The notes: generated by a model from the letters alone, not told the origin. A stretch of DNA of 64,000 bases from Cohaesibacter intestini (GCF_003324485.1 NZ_QODK01000008.1:1-64000), one strand, 5' to 3'. Counted from the stretch's first letter, positions 35,346 to 45,394 are shown. A program made the numbers and translations.

Positions 35346-37109
35346 ATGTCACTGACACAGGACCACCAAACCAAGAAGTTGATGAACGCGCCCGAAGACA
35401 TCATTCCCGAAATGATTGAAGGCATGATTCTGGCACATCCCGATTTGTTGAAGCTTGAAGGGGCGACAGGGCGAGCGGTTGTCGCGGTCGATGGCCCACG
35501 CGATGGCAAGGTTGGTATCGTGGTGGGCGGTGGGTCAGGCCATGAGCCTGCATTTGCCGGCTATGTTGGTCGCGGGCTTGCCGATGCAGCGGCCGTGGGT
35601 AATGTCTTTGCCTCACCCTCACCGGAACATATCAAAGAGGCCGCCATGGCTGCGGATGGCGGAGCAGGGGTGGTTTTCCTTTATGGCAACTATACCGGTG
35701 ATGTGCTCAATTTCGACATGGCTGCAGAGGAATGCGCCGAACTTGGCATTGATGCCCGCTCCGTTGCTGTGATCGATGATGTGGCCTCTGCACCAAAGGA
35801 GAAAGCTGGTGAGCGTCGCGGCATAGCAGGTGATTTTTTTGTCTTCAAAATCGCCGGTGCCGCTGCCGATCAGGGCCGTTCACTTGATGAGGTGGTTGCC
35901 GCGGCAAACCGTGCCAACGCGGCGACCCTGTCGATGGGTGTGGCGCTTTCGGCCTGTTCCATGCCCCAGACCCTCAAGCCCAACTTCGACATCGGACCCG
36001 ATGAGATGGAAATCGGCATGGGCGTCCATGGGGAGCCGGGGATGCGAAGGGCAAAAGTCGGTCGGGCCGATGACGTGACCAATGAATTGATGGACCTGAT
36101 CCTCAACGAAATGAAGCCAAAGGCAGGGGATGAAGTCGCAGTCCTTGTCAATGGCCTTGGTGCCACAGGGTTGATGGAGCTTTACGTGGTCTCTCGCCGG
36201 GTCGCCCAGATCCTGGCCGCTCAAGGGGTCACGATCCACTATTCATGGGTTGGCGAATATTGCACATCAATGGAAATGGCCGGGGCGTCCGTGACCTTGC
36301 TCAAACTGGATGAGGATCTGAAATCCCTTCTCGATCATCCTTGCCGAACCCCGGCTCTGACGGTTGGGGCGGCCCCTCGTCCAATTGACGGAGCGAAGAG
36401 AACAGTGCGGACCTATGAGGGAACAAGCCGTGCCGATGCGGTCGATCGTGCATCACTCAAGTCGAGCGGTTCAATCTCGCCTGAAATTTTTCGTGTCATG
36501 ATGCTGGCGGCCGGAGCCGCAATTGCACAAGAGCGGGATCGATTGAGTGAGTTGGACGGGGTCATTGGCGACGGAGACCACGGTGTGACCATGGATATCG
36601 GTTGGCGGGCCGTGATCAAGGCCCTTGATGCCGCGCCCGCAGACGACACCATCACACTGACATGCACAAAGGCAGCCAAGGCATTCCTTGATGCTGTCGG
36701 CGCATCCTCCGGTCCGCTCTATGCCGGTGCCTTCAACACCGCAGGCAAGACTGTGGTTGACCGGCTCAATCTGGATGGCGCCGCGATGGCCGCTTGGGTT
36801 GAAGGCATGCTCAACGGCATCCTCGGTCGGGGTGGTGCCAGTGCAGGCGACAAGACAATGATCGATGCATGGATGCCCGCCGCAGAAGCGGCCCGCAAGG
36901 CCGCAGACACAACGGACGATCCGGCGATCGTGCTGAGGGCCGCATGCGATGGTGCCCGGATGGGGGCAGATGCAACGCAAGACATGGAGAGCCGGCGCGG
37001 TCGCTCCAAAAAACTCGGAATCCGGTCCGTTGGCCACATCGACCCTGGAGCAGAATCAGCCCATGTGATGCTCAAGGCAATGAGTGAGGCGCTTGGAAGC
37101 GCAGGCTAG
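35346..37109 (+). CDS. fused DhaK-DhaL dihydroxyacetone kinase family protein
   Basis: 587 residues from ATG 35346 with GAGGAGG upstream. The DhaK domain (about 1-335) has VVGGGSGHEPAFAGYVG and the substrate-binding His228 in GVHGEPG, which forms a hemiaminal with ketoses. The DhaL ADP-binding domain follows a linker and carries GVIGDGDHGVTM near residue 408 and GGASAGDKTMID. The single-chain form uses ATP, not PTS. Relatives phosphorylate dihydroxyacetone or erythrulose. With PdxA2 nearby it may phosphorylate a C3 or C4 ketose produced in the pathway. Confidence 0.9.
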   Translation: MSLTQDHQTKKLMNAPEDIIPEMIEGMILAHPDLLKLEGATGRAVVAVDGPRDGKVGIVVGGGSGHEPAFAGYVGRGLADAAAVGNVFASPSPEHIKEAAMAADGGAGVVFLYGNYTGDVLNFDMAAEECAELGIDARSVAVIDDVASAPKEKAGERRGIAGDFFVFKIAGAAADQGRSLDEVVAAANRANAATLSMGVALSACSMPQTLKPNFDIGPDEMEIGMGVHGEPGMRRAKVGRADDVTNELMDLILNEMKPKAGDEVAVLVNGLGATGLMELYVVSRRVAQILAAQGVTIHYSWVGEYCTSMEMAGASVTLLKLDEDLKSLLDHPCRTPALTVGAAPRPIDGAKRTVRTYEGTSRADAVDRASLKSSGSISPEIFRVMMLAAGAAIAQERDRLSELDGVIGDGDHGVTMDIGWRAVIKALDAAPADDTITLTCTKAAKAFLDAVGASSGPLYAGAFNTAGKTVVDRLNLDGAAMAAWVEGMLNGILGRGGASAGDKTMIDAWMPAAEAARKAADTTDDPAIVLRAACDGARMGADATQDMESRRGRSKKLGIRSVGHIDPGAESAHVMLKAMSEALGSAG

Positions 37110-37119
37110 ATTCTGTTGA

Positions 37120-37150
37120 CAGACCTGACTTGCAGGTCAGTAAAGGTCTG
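37120..37150. repeat. nested inverted repeat after DhaKL gene
   Basis: CAGAC...GTCTG encloses CTGAC-TTGCAG-GTCAG, giving a two-step hairpin 11 bases after the kinase stop, without a T run. It may mark the operon end. The remaining DNA to 37557 is AT-rich with no gene and must hold the chemoreceptor promoter. Confidence 0.45.
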
Positions 37151-37557
37151 TATCGGGATGGTTATGAAGTAACGATCCTGAACCGCTTGCTGTTAAGCGA
37201 TGGGGAATGGATGATGTTCAACGCGTCACCCATTCCTATGAATCACAGACTGTTTGGCAGGTCCCGACTTGAGGCCGATATGCCAAGACAAAACAGACAG
37301 GAAAAAGCCAACTCGAAGAGTCTGTGTAGGAATTGAATGGCTTGGAGCCATCCATTTCTAAAATCGGTAAAGTGCCTTTCTGTCCCAAATTTAGCAGAAT
37401 TATGGATATGCCTGCATAATATAAGGATATGGTAAATAAATATTTGAAATGAACATTATGCAGTATTGTCAACAACTGTGTTAATCAGCCGAGATTTACG
37501 AACAATTAGGTAAAATACTTTAGTGTCTGGCGCATACTATTCGGACGGAGGAAGCGG

Positions 37558-39933
37558 ATGTCCAAACCAGGCAAACAAGCAAAACATCAGTCGACCAACC
37601 GGTTGCATTCGGTTGGAACGAAAATTGGCGCTGGCATGGCGCTGCTCGCGGTTTTTGTGATCGCCATTGCCCTTGTGGGGGTACGCGGCATCGGATCTAT
37701 CAGCGGCGCTCTTACCCAGACGACAGCGGCCACGGACATCCTCATTCATGTCAACACTGCGACCGGTTCGATCTCCGAGTTCATTCTCAATAAGAAACCG
37801 GATCGGATAGAGAATGCGGTCGAAAATCTCGACACAGCGCTTGGCCGGATCAGCTCCGAAAACAACCAAAGTGACGCTCAGATTGCCGCAGACATCAAGG
37901 CGATGAAAGAGGCAGTGCACCAATTGGGTAGCTCTCAGGCCGCCGTCGAGAAGGCATCCAGAGAACTCGTCGAAATCGTCGACAAACTCAACACCAGTTC
38001 CTCAAAGGCCGAACAAGCCAGTGCCGACGCCATCAATGCCGCTGAACGCGAAACGGGCAATGTCTTCGTCAATCTCGATCGTGCGCGCAAGATGCTCTAC
38101 AGCGCCAGCAATGTGCGCTCCGCCGGTCTTGAGATTCATCAGGTGCTGACCGAGCAATTTTTCCTGACCCAGCAAGCCGTGGACAAAATCAAAGTGTCCT
38201 TCGAAGCTGTTCGCCCCTCCATCAAGTCGATGACCGATTTTGGCAGTGCCCCGAGCACTCAGAAACAGGTCAGCACCATCGTCACAGCCTTCTACAAGTT
38301 TGACAAGGCCGTGGCGCAGGATGGCCCATCAGCGGACTATTCCCTGCTCGTTGATAACGCCAAGATCATGGTCAAATACGCCTCTGAGCTGAACAATGTG
38401 CTGGCCGACGAAGTGGCCAAAGAGATGGCCATCAAGACCGAAAAAGACAATGACCGTTCTAAAGCCCGTGTGATTGGCGGCTTGGTGCACAATTTCTCGA
38501 ATCTCATTCATTCAGCAACTCTGGCTGCGGATCGCTATCGGTTGGTACCGACCGAAGAGATGGCGGCCAAGGTTGAGGGAACGCTCAAAAAGGCTACCGG
38601 TTTTGCCAAAATTCTGGGCAAGAAAGGCCACGAAGACCTGCCCACGGGCCTTGAAAACCTGAAAGCGGCTTTCCAGTCCCTGCAGGATGCAACGGTCCAG
38701 TTTGACGAGACGACCAAGCGGGTTGTCGAAACCTCCCGGCTTGCAGCAGACCATGTCGAGCGCTACACCATCGAGGCGCAGAAGCTGGCAGAAACCCAAA
38801 GCAGCCGCAACATCACCCTGATGACAGCTGCAGGCGGGGTGGCAATTCTGCTCACCATCGCGGTCAGTTTTCTGTTGATCAAGCTGATTGCTCAGCCGAT
38901 TATCAATATCACCGCCTCGATGTTGCGTCTGGCCGATGGCGATACGGACATTGATGTCAAACCGTCCAACCGGCGGGATGAAATCGGCACCATGCTGCAT
39001 TCGGTGCGCATTTTCAGGGAAAACGCCCTTGAACGGGTGAAGCTGGAACAAGCCAAAGCTCAAGAGCAATCCGCCCAGATTGAACGGCAGAAGCATATCG
39101 AGGCACTGATCAGCGGCTTCCACCGCTCCAGCCACGAATTGCTGGCCGCAGTGGGCTCCACGGCGGGCGATCTCAACAACACGGCGACTGCCTTGACCAA
39201 TATTGCCAGAGATTCCACCAATCGCGCCGATGACACCCAAGGCTCGTCATCCGAGGTCAGCAACAATGTGCAGACTGTGGCCTCTGCTGCGGAAGAATTG
39301 TCGGCGTCGATCTCTGAGATCTCGGAACAGGTCAACAGAACGACCGAAGTGGTGAGACGGGCAGGCGAGCGCACGCAAGCCACCAATGAGAAGGTTGAAG
39401 GGCTCTCCTCGTCAGCCTCGCGTATCGGTGAGGTGGTCAGCCTTATTCAGGCCATCGCCGAGCAAACCAACCTACTCGCGCTCAATGCGACCATCGAGGC
39501 CGCACGTGCGGGCGAGGCTGGCAAGGGCTTTGCTGTCGTCGCCGCAGAAGTGAAAGAGCTGGCGAACCAGACCTCCAAGGCAACTGAGGAGATCTCCTCA
39601 CAGATCAATGAAATCCAGTCTCTGACCGAAGAAACGGTCTCTGCGATTGCCGCCATCACCGAGACGATGGAGGAAGTTGACAAATATACCGCCACCATTG
39701 CCGCGTCGGTCAATCAACAGGGGGCAGCAACCAACGAGATTTCGTTGAGTGCCGGGCAGGCTGCAAGAGGCACGGCCAGCGTGTCGTCCAACATCACCGG
39801 CCTTGCAGAGGCGGTCAATGACACATCCCGTTCGGCGGATCAGGTGCTTCAGGCCTCAGCCGCTTTGGGTGAAAAAACCGAGACCTTGACGCAACAGGTA
39901 GAGACCTTCCTGAACGAGGTTGCCTCTGCATAG
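37558..39933 (+). CDS. methyl-accepting chemotaxis protein, periplasmic-sensing
   Basis: 791 residues, GGAGGAAG before ATG. A first membrane helix lies at about 23-45, a long periplasmic helical sensor follows to about 415 and the second helix is at 420-440 ([19 protein letters not shown]). HAMP covers about 440-495, and the signalling hairpin tip [20 protein letters not shown] is near 633. The large sensor (about 370 residues, mostly coiled-coil-like) suggests a helical bimodular ligand domain. There is no C-terminal CheR pentapeptide. It should steer motility through CheA/CheW. Ligand unknown. Confidence 0.94.
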   Translation: MSKPGKQAKHQSTNRLHSVGTKIGAGMALLAVFVIAIALVGVRGIGSISGALTQTTAATDILIHVNTATGSISEFILNKKPDRIENAVENLDTALGRISSENNQSDAQIAADIKAMKEAVHQLGSSQAAVEKASRELVEIVDKLNTSSSKAEQASADAINAAERETGNVFVNLDRARKMLYSASNVRSAGLEIHQVLTEQFFLTQQAVDKIKVSFEAVRPSIKSMTDFGSAPSTQKQVSTIVTAFYKFDKAVAQDGPSADYSLLVDNAKIMVKYASELNNVLADEVAKEMAIKTEKDNDRSKARVIGGLVHNFSNLIHSATLAADRYRLVPTEEMAAKVEGTLKKATGFAKILGKKGHEDLPTGLENLKAAFQSLQDATVQFDETTKRVVETSRLAADHVERYTIEAQKLAETQSSRNITLMTAAGGVAILLTIAVSFLLIKLIAQPIINITASMLRLADGDTDIDVKPSNRRDEIGTMLHSVRIFRENALERVKLEQAKAQEQSAQIERQKHIEALISGFHRSSHELLAAVGSTAGDLNNTATALTNIARDSTNRADDTQGSSSEVSNNVQTVASAAEELSASISEISEQVNRTTEVVRRAGERTQATNEKVEGLSSSASRIGEVVSLIQAIAEQTNLLALNATIEAARAGEAGKGFAVVAAEVKELANQTSKATEEISSQINEIQSLTEETVSAIAAITETMEEVDKYTATIAASVNQQGAATNEISLSAGQAARGTASVSSNITGLAEAVNDTSRSADQVLQASAALGEKTETLTQQVETFLNEVASA

Positions 39934-39970
39934 GCCTTGCCTGACGAAGTTACAGAACACTCAAAACAAA

Positions 39971-40005
39971 CAAACCGCGCAAAGCAATTTGCGCGGTTTG
40001 TTTTT
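39971..40005 (+). terminator. strong rho-independent terminator
   Basis: Perfect 13-bp stem CAAACCGCGCAAA/TTTGCGCGGTTTG, GCAA tetraloop, then TTTTT, 38 bases after the chemoreceptor stop. Confidence 0.92.
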
Positions 40006-40201
40006 GCCCGGATCGTCGAAACCAATCCAGCTCGGTGCACAGCAATCGACTGCAAGATCCGGTCAGGATTTTGCTTCGTCCTTGTGAGAAGCGGGCGGCG
40101 AAGGGAACTCCTGGACCGAAGTCTGAAACGGATCGATGCCTGAAGTGAGGATTGCGTCAGGACATGGAGCGAGCCTGTTGGCGCTTGCTGGAGTGAGAGC
40201 A

Positions 40202-40239
40202 AAAAAGGACCGCATTCTTGTCGGAATGCGGTCCTTTTT
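40202..40239 (-). terminator. terminator of the PAS-MCP operon
   Basis: Perfect 16-bp stem AAAAAGGACCGCATTC/GAATGCGGTCCTTTTT with a 6-base loop. It lies 22 bases beyond the stop of the minus-strand chemoreceptor; the A/T flanks make it usable in both directions. Confidence 0.9.
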
Positions 40240-40261
40240 GGTGTTCAGTTATGAAAGCCTG

Positions 40262-41629
40262 CTAGCAAGCCCTGCGCTCTGGGCCCTCATAACTTGTTTC
40301 ATTGTTTACGCGCCTGTCGAGAGGCCCTTGTCGCAAACCGAGAATGAAGCTGGCGACTTCCTGCTGCAGGGTTGCTGCGTCTTTCGTCATCCGGTCGGCC
40401 GATTGCAGGACGAAGTCCGCTGCGTGGCCCGTTTCTTCTGCATTCTGGGACACATTGTTGATATTCTGCGCGACTTGCTCCGTGCCGGTATGGGCTTCTT
40501 CCACATTCCGGGCAATTTCTGCTGTCGCTGCATTTTGCTGTTCCGCAGCGGCGGCAACGGCAGCCGTGATTTCCTCCATCTCGCCAATCACTCGGGAGAC
40601 ATTGCCAAAGGTGGCGACAGCCTCTTGTGTGGCGGCTTGAATGGTTTGGATCTGAAGCGTGATGTCATCAATGGCCCTTGATGTTTGACCAGCAAGATCC
40701 TTGACTTCACCAGCTACGACGGCAAATCCCTTGCCGGCTTCGCCCGCTCTGGCCGCTTCGATGGTTGCATTCAAGGCGAGCATGTTTGTTTGCGCGGCAA
40801 TGGCAGAAATGAGCTCCACCACTCGGCCGATCGTATCGGCTGCCACGGCCAGACTCTGGATTTTTTCCTCACCTTGCCGTGTCTCGTTCACGGCGTTGTT
40901 TGCCACGCGAGCGGAGCGTTCGATCTGGGTGCCGATTTCCTGAGAACTCGCGCTGAGCTCTTCCACGGCGGCGGAGACCGTTTGCACATTGACCGACGTT
41001 TCATGGCTGGCCGAAGCGACAATGGCCGCCCGCTCATTGGTGTTTGCGGCGCTATTGGTCATTTCAGTGGCCGTCGAGTTCATCTGATCGCCAGCCTCGG
41101 AGAGATTGGCGGCAATGATTTTCGTGGCATCTTCAAAGTGGGTCGTTTTCTCGGCAAAGTCATTGATGCGCATTTGCACACGCGAGATTGCACCATTCAT
41201 TTGCCCGGCATAGGCATGAAAGCTTCCATTCAGACCTTCGAGCTGGATGCGGCGATAATACTTGTTCTGAGACAAGGCGTTCGAAGACGCCACCGCTTCA
41301 CGCATGAAGGTATCAAAGCTATCAACCAGATAGTTCACCGATGTCATCAGAACACGAAGATCCCCAGCATCGAGATTCTCATTTGTCCGTTGCTCGAAAT
41401 CACCATATCCAACACGCTTGGCGATGGTGGAGACATGGTTGATTGATTGGCTGGTTTTGTGGTTTTGCCACACACCAACCAGCAACAAGGCGCTAGAGAG
41501 GGCCAACAGGACCAATGAAAAAGCCGCTCCGCCCAGCCCGGTAATGAACGAACCGATTGCCGTCAGGTTCAGGCCCAAGGCAACCAGAACACTCCAACGC
41601 ATTTTAGAGAGTGAGGATAAATTGATCAT
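40262..41629 (-). CDS. Aer-like chemoreceptor lacking its own PAS domain
   Basis: 455 residues from ATG 41629, with AAGGACG upstream; the start lies inside the end of the PAS gene (26-base overlap). Two closely spaced membrane helices near residues 10-55 ([38 protein letters not shown]) leave almost no periplasmic loop. A HAMP-like part and the signalling domain follow, with [20 protein letters not shown]. This is the C-terminal architecture of Aer, with the PAS sensor supplied by the separate upstream gene. Energy taxis is the likely role. Confidence 0.88.
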   Translation of the reverse strand: MINLSSLSKMRWSVLVALGLNLTAIGSFITGLGGAAFSLVLLALSSALLLVGVWQNHKTSQSINHVSTIAKRVGYGDFEQRTNENLDAGDLRVLMTSVNYLVDSFDTFMREAVASSNALSQNKYYRRIQLEGLNGSFHAYAGQMNGAISRVQMRINDFAEKTTHFEDATKIIAANLSEAGDQMNSTATEMTNSAANTNERAAIVASASHETSVNVQTVSAAVEELSASSQEIGTQIERSARVANNAVNETRQGEEKIQSLAVAADTIGRVVELISAIAAQTNMLALNATIEAARAGEAGKGFAVVAGEVKDLAGQTSRAIDDITLQIQTIQAATQEAVATFGNVSRVIGEMEEITAAVAAAAEQQNAATAEIARNVEEAHTGTEQVAQNINNVSQNAEETGHAADFVLQSADRMTKDAATLQQEVASFILGLRQGPLDRRVNNETSYEGPERRAC

Positions 41630-42128
41630 AGGTCGTCCTTTTCTCTTCCAGAATGCTGGCGAGATGGTTGCTGCTGTCCTGCAATCCGGCTTTCCGGTTG
41701 CTCTGGCGTGCTTCAAGTTCAAGCAAGTTGCCGTAAAGGGGTTGAATCACCTTGGTGAGAACTTCCCGGTTCGGTGCGCGACGGGCCGAATGATATCCGA
41801 CCACGTCTCCATCTGCGTCAAAGGAAGGCGTGACATGCGCAAACACCCAATAATGGTCGCCATTGTTGGACATGTTCTTCACATAGGCGAAAATCTCGCG
41901 TTTGGCCTCAAGGGCACCCCACAAGAGTTTGAAAACAGCACGAGGCATTTCGGGATGGCGAACACAATTATGCGGTTTGCCGAGCAGCTCCTTGTTTCCA
42001 TACCCGGCAATCGTTCGAAAGAGTTGATTACAATAGGTAATCCGTCCCTTTGTGTCAGTTTTGCTGACCAGCATCTCGGCGGCGTCGAAATGACGCTCCA
42101 CCCCCGTTGGTTTGATCTCTGATGCCAT
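41604..42128 (-). CDS. Aer-type PAS sensor protein, separate polypeptide
   Basis: 174 residues from ATG 42128, preceded by GAGGGTC; an ATG at 42146 is also in frame. The PAS domain matches the FAD-binding Aer [20 protein letters not shown], then [16 protein letters not shown], and [16 protein letters not shown]. The Arg-His-Pro turn and the NGDHYWV strand are the positions that hold FAD in E. coli Aer. The C-terminal helix (about 130-174) could contact the HAMP of the chemoreceptor encoded by the overlapping next gene. Redox or oxygen sensing is predicted. Confidence 0.85.
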   Translation of the reverse strand: MASEIKPTGVERHFDAAEMLVSKTDTKGRITYCNQLFRTIAGYGNKELLGKPHNCVRHPEMPRAVFKLLWGALEAKREIFAYVKNMSNNGDHYWVFAHVTPSFDADGDVVGYHSARRAPNREVLTKVIQPLYGNLLELEARQSNRKAGLQDSSNHLASILEEKRTTYDQFILTL

Positions 42129-42696
42129 ATTGACCCTCGCACGCATCGCAATAATATCTATGTAATAGTCCTATAATTGAAACTTTAACAATCTAGAAAT
42201 GCGTGTATTTACCAAGTGAAATTTCCACAACTTCTCCGTACAATTATGTATAGTTAAGGTTGTGTGAGTATAATCTTTGAAAGTATTTGTATATACTGGA
42301 AGGTATTGTCAAATAACACTGTTCAGCGAAGCTGCGTAAACGCGTTAAATATTCCGAAACCAACTGGATAGAAGGAAGGCGACTAGGCAAAAAGTATTAA
42401 GGCGACGTGCGCGCTTGGTAAGGTTGTACCGGCCCTGCCGCCAATTGGTCCACCAAACAGAGGATGCTGACAATCCGAATATCGCAACTGCCAGAGCCAG
42501 AAACTACCGCAACCGCATCGAGATGATTGAGCGGGTATCTCGGTTTTTTGCTTTTTGCATCGACCTCCTCCACCCTGACCGTTACACTGACGCTGGACGT
42601 CGATGAACACAAGCGCATGCATCAAGCAAAACAACCGGGCTTGCTGGGCGATGGTGCTCAAGCAAGAGACAAACTGAGCAACGGACATTCGCAACA
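42129..42696. other. intergenic region, divergent promoters
   Basis: The part next to 42128 is AT-rich and must carry the PAS-MCP promoter. The rest, to 42696, shows no supported gene; open frames on both strands there have unlikely composition. Confidence 0.4.
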
Positions 42697-43587
42697 ATGT
42701 CAATTTCCAGTAGCCCAATCATTCCCTTTCGGTGGGACTTGTCGAAACGAGAACAGCTCGGGGACCTCGCCAATCATCCGAAGGCGGATATCCCGGATGG
42801 ATATTATCAGGACGTGCGCGCGATATCCGCCAAGGTCATCGCATTTTCTGATGCGTGTGATCTGGTTTTTGTGGGCCGCTCACCTGAGCATCTGTTTGAC
42901 TATCTCAATGGAAGCTTTCAGGATCTGGAGCAACGACCCAGCCTGACATTGTTTCAATTTTCCAAAGCCCTTCAAAACCAGAGCTGGACGGCAAGGACCG
43001 GGCCGCCCGACTTCAAGCATCGGGAAGTGGTTGCGCTGCTTGATCACCTGATCGAGCTCAATATCGATCCGCTCAGCTTGACTGCCTCCAAACGAGCGCT
43101 GCGGTTTGTCGACTTTGTCAGCACGGGGGCCACATTCCGAGACTTGCTTGCACTTTACAAAAGACTCGCGGAACACCAGAAGGCAGACTGGAACATCGTT
43201 GAACGCAGGCTTGGTTTCATCGGCATCACAAGCCGTAAAAAGAACTCGCCCAATACCTATCGCTGGCAGCAATCAGAAGAATGGAAAACAATAGCAGGCA
43301 AGGTTGGAGCAAAGAATGTCTCGGTGTCCTGGCCCTTCTGGGATCACTGCGCCAATCGATCTGAAAAGGTAACGCCATCCCATCACCGCGGCAGATGGTT
43401 GAAGCCGCAGGTCGAAACGCCCGAATATGGAGAAGCCATACAAAAGGCTTTGGCGCGGTCCGTCGACATTTACGAATTTGCCAACAGCGCTGAAGAGCGA
43501 AAGCTTTTCTCGCAGACTCTGTCATCGAGCCGCGAAATCCGTCATGCATGGCTGCGAAAACTGGCGCATGATCTGAAGTTCGGTTGA
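42697..43587 (+). CDS. hypothetical protein, phosphoribosyltransferase-like
   Basis: 296 residues, no membrane segment or signal peptide. The pair LVFVGRSPEHLFDYL (about 60-75) and ALRFVDFVSTGATFRDLLAL (about 130-150) resembles the fold of PRTases, where a strand-acid-TG loop binds PRPP; the usual two acidic residues are reduced to one (VDFVSTGAT). The C-terminus is charged (YEFANSAEERKLFSQ). The start has no strong ribosome site. It is convergent with the TetR gene, 21 bp apart. I cannot assign a function; PRTase-like is inference from the loop pattern. Confidence 0.65.
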   Translation: MSISSSPIIPFRWDLSKREQLGDLANHPKADIPDGYYQDVRAISAKVIAFSDACDLVFVGRSPEHLFDYLNGSFQDLEQRPSLTLFQFSKALQNQSWTARTGPPDFKHREVVALLDHLIELNIDPLSLTASKRALRFVDFVSTGATFRDLLALYKRLAEHQKADWNIVERRLGFIGITSRKKNSPNTYRWQQSEEWKTIAGKVGAKNVSVSWPFWDHCANRSEKVTPSHHRGRWLKPQVETPEYGEAIQKALARSVDIYEFANSAEERKLFSQTLSSSREIRHAWLRKLAHDLKFG

Positions 43588-43608
43588 TTGGAAGGGGGCA
43601 CCGCGCCC

Positions 43609-44226
43609 TCAATCCACTGGTTCGTCAAGCAACATTCTCACCCGTTCGTCAATCTGATCGCACATTTGCGCACTGGAATAGCCCGCGCGGGCGCGAAACA
43701 TGTAGCCTTGTCTCATATCAAACAACAATGCAGCCCGTTCCCGGCAAGGGAAGGTGGGTGATAAGGTGCCTTTCTCGACTTCTTTTTCAAACCGCGCGGT
43801 CAAGCGTTCTTCTGCATTCGTGATCGCAGCGCCGACCCGTTCAACCACCCCCTCGACATGCCCGACAGAGGCAATGACACTGGAGGCGAGAAAGCACCCC
43901 TTTGCGCCGCCTTGATGGCCAGTCGCTGAGTGGATGACCTCAGTCAGAAAGGCGCGCAGCGCCTTCTCGATATCATCTTCTTTCTCGATCGCGACAAGTG
44001 GAGCGCAAGCATCGGCCGCGCAATAGTGATCGATGGTTTTGAGATAGAGTGCGCGTTTGTCGCCAAAAGCCGCGTAGAGGCTGGGGCCCGTGATGCCCAT
44101 CGCACCCGTCAGATCGCGCAAGGATGCGCCATCATAGCCCTTTTCCCAAAATACAGTCATGGCCTTCATCAAGGCCTCATCGCAGTCGAAGGTTCGCGGG
44201 CGACCAATTTTTTTTGTATCGTTCAA
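43609..44226 (-). CDS. TetR/AcrR family transcriptional regulator
   Basis: 205 residues from TTG 44226 with AAGGA 7 bases upstream. The helix-turn-helix is DEALMKAMTVFWEKGYDGAS with GITGPSLYAAFGDKRALYL. A ligand-binding helical domain follows; AKGCFLASSVIAS around residue 105 is typical of the TetR_C subgroup near YxaF/AcuR-like regulators. It is divergent from the redoxin/SnoaL genes with a 20-bp palindrome in the 70-bp gap, and probably represses them and itself. Confidence 0.9.
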   Translation of the reverse strand: MNDTKKIGRPRTFDCDEALMKAMTVFWEKGYDGASLRDLTGAMGITGPSLYAAFGDKRALYLKTIDHYCAADACAPLVAIEKEDDIEKALRAFLTEVIHSATGHQGGAKGCFLASSVIASVGHVEGVVERVGAAITNAEERLTARFEKEVEKGTLSPTFPCRERAALLFDMRQGYMFRARAGYSSAQMCDQIDERVRMLLDEPVD

Positions 44227-44260
44227 TATATATTCCTTGACGATGATGTGATTTTCGAAT

Positions 44261-44280
44261 TATGTATTGATCAATATATA
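44261..44280. promoter_or_regulatory. TetR operator candidate
   Basis: A near-perfect 20-bp dyad around TATTGATCAATA (18 of 20 positions symmetric), immediately upstream of the redoxin gene. CAATATATAT also occurs as a direct repeat at 44224 and 44272. Binding by the adjacent TetR protein is inferred. Confidence 0.65.
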
Positions 44281-44296
44281 TAGAAGGTGATCCGAA

Positions 44297-44830
44297 ATGA
44301 CTAGTAAAAAACTCACCGCCGGAGAGGTCTTTCCGGTGATCGATCTTCCTGTGCTTGATGGCAGTCGGCGCACATTGTCCAAACCTCGGCAGGGCTTTGA
44401 CTGGATGCTGGTGCTGGTTTATCGCGGCAAGCATTGTCCAATCTGTACCACCTATCTCAGAGAGCTCAACGCGGTTCTGCCGGACTTGCATGCGCTAGGG
44501 GTGGATGTTGTTGCGGTCTCGGCGGATAGCAAGGAGCGAGCGATCGGCCACATGGCAGACGTGTCGCCCCAGTTTGACGTGGCCTATGAAATGACCGTCA
44601 CCCAGATGCAGGAGCTGGGGCTTTATGTCTCTGGTCCGCGCAACGGCATCGATGTCGAAGCGCCCTTTGCAGAGCCGGGCCTGTTCGTCATCGACGAAAC
44701 TGGCCACACCCAAATCATCGACATTTCGAATGTTCCATTTTCACGGCCCAGCCTGCCATTCATTGCCAAAGGCATTGGATTCCGGCGTGGTCCGATGAAA
44801 GACGCCCCCGTTAACGGCACATATGCCTGA
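44297..44830 (+). CDS. peroxiredoxin-like (AhpC/TSA) protein
   Basis: 177 residues with a thioredoxin fold. The active-site region reads VYRGKHCPICTTYLRELN: a CPIC motif where typical peroxiredoxins have a TxxC peroxidatic Cys, so it belongs to the peroxiredoxin-like family with two vicinal cysteines. VDVVAVSADSKERAIGH and LFVIDETGHTQIIDISN fit the AhpC/TSA core. It probably reduces peroxides or acts as a disulfide reductase. It is coupled to the SnoaL-like gene 16 bases downstream and controlled by the divergent TetR. Confidence 0.85.
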   Translation: MTSKKLTAGEVFPVIDLPVLDGSRRTLSKPRQGFDWMLVLVYRGKHCPICTTYLRELNAVLPDLHALGVDVVAVSADSKERAIGHMADVSPQFDVAYEMTVTQMQELGLYVSGPRNGIDVEAPFAEPGLFVIDETGHTQIIDISNVPFSRPSLPFIAKGIGFRRGPMKDAPVNGTYA

Positions 44831-44846
44831 CTTTATAGGAGACATC

Positions 44847-45254
44847 ATGACCGAGAAGACAAGCGCAGCCCTGCAGGACAAGGTGCAGGACCTGATGAAA
44901 TATGGCGTCAGCGCCAACATGGAAGAGCTGGACAAAATCTACCACAAAGACATTGTGGTGATGGATCTGAGCATCGATGGACGACTGGTGACCCTTGAGA
45001 AACAGGCTTTCATGGCGCAACTGAAAGAAGCCTTCAAGGACAAGATACCGGAAGAGCATCTATGGGCCAAAATCCACAGCCTCACGGTCAATGGGGATCG
45101 CGGCCATGTTCTGATTTCGCGGAAAATTCCAGTCGGAGGGCCCAAAATGAAGATCGATCTGAGCATTGATTTTCTCTTCGAGGATGGCCGCTGGCAGGTA
45201 ACCCGTGAAGTCAATTTCAGTCGACCTGATACGGACGACCAAGTCGCGGCCTGA
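44847..45254 (+). CDS. SnoaL/NTF2-like small protein
   Basis: 135 residues from ATG 44847, which follows TAGGAG; an ATG at 44823 overlaps the redoxin stop but lacks such a site. The alternating helix then curved sheet pattern (LMKYGVSANMEELDKIYHKD, then LSIDFLFEDGRWQVTREV) is that of the NTF2-like cone fold. Members bind small hydrophobic ligands or act as isomerases; function not predictable. Likely co-expressed with the redoxin. Confidence 0.72.
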   Translation: MTEKTSAALQDKVQDLMKYGVSANMEELDKIYHKDIVVMDLSIDGRLVTLEKQAFMAQLKEAFKDKIPEEHLWAKIHSLTVNGDRGHVLISRKIPVGGPKMKIDLSIDFLFEDGRWQVTREVNFSRPDTDDQVAA

Positions 45255-45296
45255 CAATCTCAGGCTCGATCTTGCAAGCATATGACTGGCACTGGT

Positions 45297-45323
45297 CTCG
45301 GGCTGGCAGACATTCAGCCCGAG
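45297..45323. terminator. hairpin between convergent genes
   Basis: Perfect 9-bp stem CTCGGGCTG/CAGCCCGAG with a 9-base loop, in the gap between the SnoaL-like gene and the GATase1-AraC gene. No T run, so a weak or Rho-assisted terminator. Confidence 0.45.
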
Positions 45324-45394
45324 CCGTACCTGATCGCCGGTCCGTCCTGTGTGTATGGCGTCTTGATACAGGATGATCAACAGGCGTCAGGGTT

